Source of the DNA: Candidatus Aminicenantota bacterium
GTDB lineage: Bacteria; Acidobacteriota; Aminicenantia; UBA2199
Assembly: GCA_024644125.1 (NCBI GenBank)
Contig: JAHELQ010000035.1
Span: forward strand, 1-7,369
Length of the DNA stretch: 7,369 nt
Direction of reading: 5' to 3'
Shown here: positions 5,825-7,369 of the stretch, in pieces
How positions within the stretch are numbered: the first letter of the stretch is position 1
Layout: every line of letters starts with the position of its first letter
Made by a program: the position numbers and the translations under genes
Notes under the pieces: model-generated
Seen by the model: the letters and a program-made list of their open reading frames with translations, nothing else
What the model was told of the DNA's origin: nothing
Databases searched by the model: none

Positions 5825-6777
5825 TGGATGAGCAGGATTTTGTAAATTTTTTACGAGGAAATTTTGAATTTACCCGGGGCACCGGTATTGGCGACGATGC
5901 CTCGGTCGTCCCTTTTGGCGACGGCTTCCAGTTGATCACCAAGGATATTTTGGTGGAGGGAGTGCATTTTTCCCTCGACTATTTTTCCCTGGAAGAGCTG
6001 GCTCTCAAATCATTGGCGGTGAATGTCAGCGACATTGCCGCCATGGGCGGAGATCCCCAGTATTTTTATGTTGGAATCGGCTTCCCGCCGTATTTGGATG
6101 AAGCCGATCTGCGGCAATTTTACAAGGGACTTGCCGCAGGATGCGAAAAATGGGGCATCGAATTGGCGGGGGGCGATTATTCGACGGCGCCGCGATTGTT
6201 TATCTCCATTACCCTTGTGGGATTTGCGTCAAAACCGGTCTTTCGAAGCGGCGCCCGGCCCGGGGATTTGATCGGCATCACAGGTTCTACCGGAGAATCT
6301 GCGTTGGGTTTGGAGTTATTGAAGCGGGGAATCCGAGATCCTTACTTTCAGCGCCGGCATATCGTGGTCGAACCGGAATTGGCGAAGGGAAAACTCCTGG
6401 CGCAAGAGGCGAGTTCCATGATCGATGTGTCCGATGGGATCGCGATCGATCTAAAGCGGCTTCTAACGGCATCCAATGTAGGCGGCGAGATATATGTGGA
6501 GTACCTTCCGATTGATTCCCGGATGCGGGAGGCCGCTTCCGCCCATGAACTGGATCCGGTTGAGTTGGCGTTGACTGGAGGCGAGGATTATGTTCTTCTA
6601 TTCACCGTTCCGGTGGATCGTGAAAAAACGCTCCGGCAGTCGTTTGGACGACTGGAACTGAATTATCACATTATTGGGAAGGCTACGTCGGCTGCGGGAA
6701 CTCTCACGGTCTTTTGTGAAGGCGCGCCGCTCAAACTAAATAGGTCCGGCTACGACCATTTCCCTCAAGGCGGGTAA
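5824..6777 (+). CDS. thiL: Thiamine-monophosphate kinase
   Basis: 317 residues; E. coli ThiL has about 325. It phosphorylates thiamine monophosphate with ATP to thiamine diphosphate, the last step of the cofactor pathway. Motifs in order: GIGDDAS at 21-27, the metal-site region D41 with VEGVHF at 44-49, LAVNVSDIAAMG at 64-75, GGDYSTA at 116-122, SDGIAIDL at 203-210, ALTGGEDYVLLF at 249-260 and GYDHF at 309-313. One oddity is Tyr119 where most relatives I recall have Thr (GGDT). The acidic residue before it is kept, so activity is still expected. The frame is open far upstream to 5299, but that would overlap lon by more than 500 bases. ATG at 5824 shares one base with the lon stop (TAATG) and places the family N-terminus correctly. 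The Shine-Dalgarno sequence is weak, so coupling to lon is likely. Confidence 0.96.
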   Translation: MDEQDFVNFLRGNFEFTRGTGIGDDASVVPFGDGFQLITKDILVEGVHFSLDYFSLEELALKSLAVNVSDIAAMGGDPQYFYVGIGFPPYLDEADLRQFYKGLAAGCEKWGIELAGGDYSTAPRLFISITLVGFASKPVFRSGARPGDLIGITGSTGESALGLELLKRGIRDPYFQRRHIVVEPELAKGKLLAQEASSMIDVSDGIAIDLKRLLTASNVGGEIYVEYLPIDSRMREAASAHELDPVELALTGGEDYVLLFTVPVDREKTLRQSFGRLELNYHIIGKATSAAGTLTVFCEGAPLKLNRSGYDHFPQGG

Positions 6778-6903
6778 CCATTTCTTCATGAAAGGGTAAG
6801 CGATGGGGCAAGCAATGAGATTGGCGATCGCCACCCAACTCCAGAATTCCCTATACAGCATGGAGAAAATTCCCGGAATCGAAGCGATGCATTCGATAAA
6901 AGC
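6775..6903 (-). pseudogene. C-terminal fragment of an FtsX/MacB-type ABC permease, decayed
   Basis: The minus strand, in a frame open from GTG at 6967-6969 to a stop at 6736-6738, contains ASIPGIFSMLYREF followed by IANLIACPIAYPFMKKWL. This strongly resembles the end of FtsX/MacB-family permeases, where a GASVPGI-like turn, a KEF-like stretch, an IANLIAWPIAY-like membrane helix and a MNKWL-like end occur in this order. About 43 residues are recognisable. A two-residue gap seems to precede the ASIPG turn, and nothing further upstream resembles the rest of a permease, which normally needs several hundred residues. The similarity stops at the Leu codon that is the reverse complement of the thiL stop. 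The remaining frame reads antisense through thiL. It is best seen as a remnant left by rearrangement. Identification rests on remembered family patterns. Confidence 0.55.
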
Positions 6904-6966
6904 ATCTTTTGTGGCCATCAACCAGAACCCTTTCCGCTCAACGTATATTTGCTGTACAATACTGTA

Positions 6967-6986
6967 CACTCCTGGGATAAGGAGTG
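6967..6986. terminator. Hairpin in convergent region, weak terminator candidate
   Basis: CACTCCT at 6967-6973 pairs with AGGAGTG at 6980-6986 around a six-base loop. The following plus-strand sequence (AGTTTCGCTT) has only short T-runs. It lies about 190 bases after thiL and could help end transcription there. It may also be a by-product of the decayed gene remnant. Confidence 0.25.
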
Positions 6987-7001
6987 AGTTTCGCTTGAGT
7001 T

Positions 7002-7022
7002 GGGGCTTCGGTCTGAAGCCCC
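7002..7022. terminator. Perfect 8-base-pair hairpin between convergent thiL and leuS
   Basis: GGGGCTTC at 7002-7009 pairs perfectly with GAAGCCCC at 7015-7022 around a five-base loop. It begins 20 bases past the leuS stop as read on the minus strand, a usual place for an intrinsic terminator. No U-run follows on that strand. On the plus strand the following sequence is moderately T-rich. A bidirectional or Rho-assisted terminator is possible. Confidence 0.45.
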
Positions 7023-7042
7023 TATCGCATTTATTCTCTTTG

Positions 7043-7369
7043 TTAGTTAATGATGTTCAGGATGCGGCCTTTGACGTAGATGACTTTTTTGAAGGGGCCG
7101 TCGCCGGTGTATTTTTTGATGGTTTCGTTTGCGAGGGCGGCGTTCAATGCTTCGTCCTGTCCGGCCTCCGGTGGGATTTTGATACTACCGCGTAATTTAC
7201 CTTTTATTTGAACTCCGATCTCGATCTCGTCCGCCACCAAAAATTGCGGATCATAGGTGGGCCAGCCGGCGTTGAACACTATTCCGGAGAAGTTCATTTG
7301 TTCCCATAGTTCGGAGGCGAAATGGGGAGCGAAGGGAGCTATCAAGCGCAGGAAATCTTTGACCGTTCC
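7043..7369 (-). CDS. leuS: Leucyl-tRNA synthetase, C-terminal part (5' end outside window)
   Basis: The frame runs from the right edge to a TAA at 7043-7045, giving 108 C-terminal residues of an enzyme usually above 800. The edge sequence continues in frame (TVKDFLRLIAPFAPHFASELW), so the TTG inside it at 7345 is not the start. LIAPFAPHFASELW near residues 9-22 is the conserved helix of the class I anticodon-binding domain. WPTYDPQFLVADEIEIGVQI (about 37-56), GKLRGSIKIP and the final VIYVKGRILNIIN are typical of the small C-terminal domain of bacterial LeuRS that contacts the tRNA elbow. It charges tRNA-Leu in the cytoplasm. It is convergent with thiL. A hairpin starts 20 bases past its stop. 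Confidence 0.96.
   Translation of the reverse strand, partial: GTVKDFLRLIAPFAPHFASELWEQMNFSGIVFNAGWPTYDPQFLVADEIEIGVQIKGKLRGSIKIPPEAGQDEALNAALANETIKKYTGDGPFKKVIYVKGRILNIIN

Noticed and set aside
6953..6968. TGTACA repeated with a four-base spacer, operator-like
   Set aside because: It lies downstream of both converging genes inside a decayed gene remnant, so no promoter is there for it to control. The spacing does not match the CopY/BlaI-type TACANNTGTA box.

Overview
The window is bacterial chromosomal DNA. The core is a tightly packed rightward run of housekeeping genes (1567-6777), with a different AT-rich gene on the left and the tail of a leftward gene on the right. Every complete gene has a bacterial start, and most have a clear Shine-Dalgarno sequence. 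The lineage cannot be fixed from this sequence. The gene set (MprF-like flippase-type membrane protein, NrdR, Hsp20, Lon, ThiL) and a remnant resembling FtsX/MacB permeases are compatible with a Gram-negative of the FCB/KSB1-like or deltaproteobacterial kind; that is an impression only.

Left (1-693): the 3' part of a gene for a formylglycine-generating-enzyme-fold (SUMF1) protein. It is visibly more AT-rich than the operon and lacks the catalytic cysteines of true FGE. Its C-terminal pattern resembles the fold used by variable proteins of diversity-generating retroelements, but no reverse transcriptase or template repeat is present here.

694-1566: 873 bases with no convincing gene. In the middle (about 900-1312) is a GC-richer, palindrome-rich segment. 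A 15-base direct repeat with one mismatch brackets it (899-913 and 1344-1358), and a 12-base inverted repeat lies nearby (858-869 and 1222-1233). This looks like the remnant of a small mobile or structured element. To its right is a very AT-rich stretch with T-tracts spaced about two helical turns apart. It leads into a good sigma70-type promoter (1530-1558) placed so close to the first ATG that the message should be almost leaderless. A degenerate NrdR-box-like sequence overlaps the -10.

1567-6777: probable operon of five genes: a lysylphosphatidylglycerol-synthase-TM-type membrane protein, nrdR, a small heat-shock protein, lon and thiL. Junctions are a 14-base overlap, a one-base TAATG overlap, a 16-base gap and a second one-base TAATG overlap, so translational coupling is likely. 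The operon mixes envelope, deoxynucleotide control, protein quality control and thiamine-diphosphate synthesis. hsp20 and lon are the pair with an obvious functional link.

6778-7042: convergent intergenic region. The opposite strand carries a decayed fragment resembling the C-terminus of an FtsX/MacB-type ABC permease. Its recognisable part stops exactly at the thiL stop codon. Two hairpins near the leuS end may act as terminators.

7043-7369: the C-terminal 108 residues of leucyl-tRNA synthetase on the minus strand, running off the right edge.
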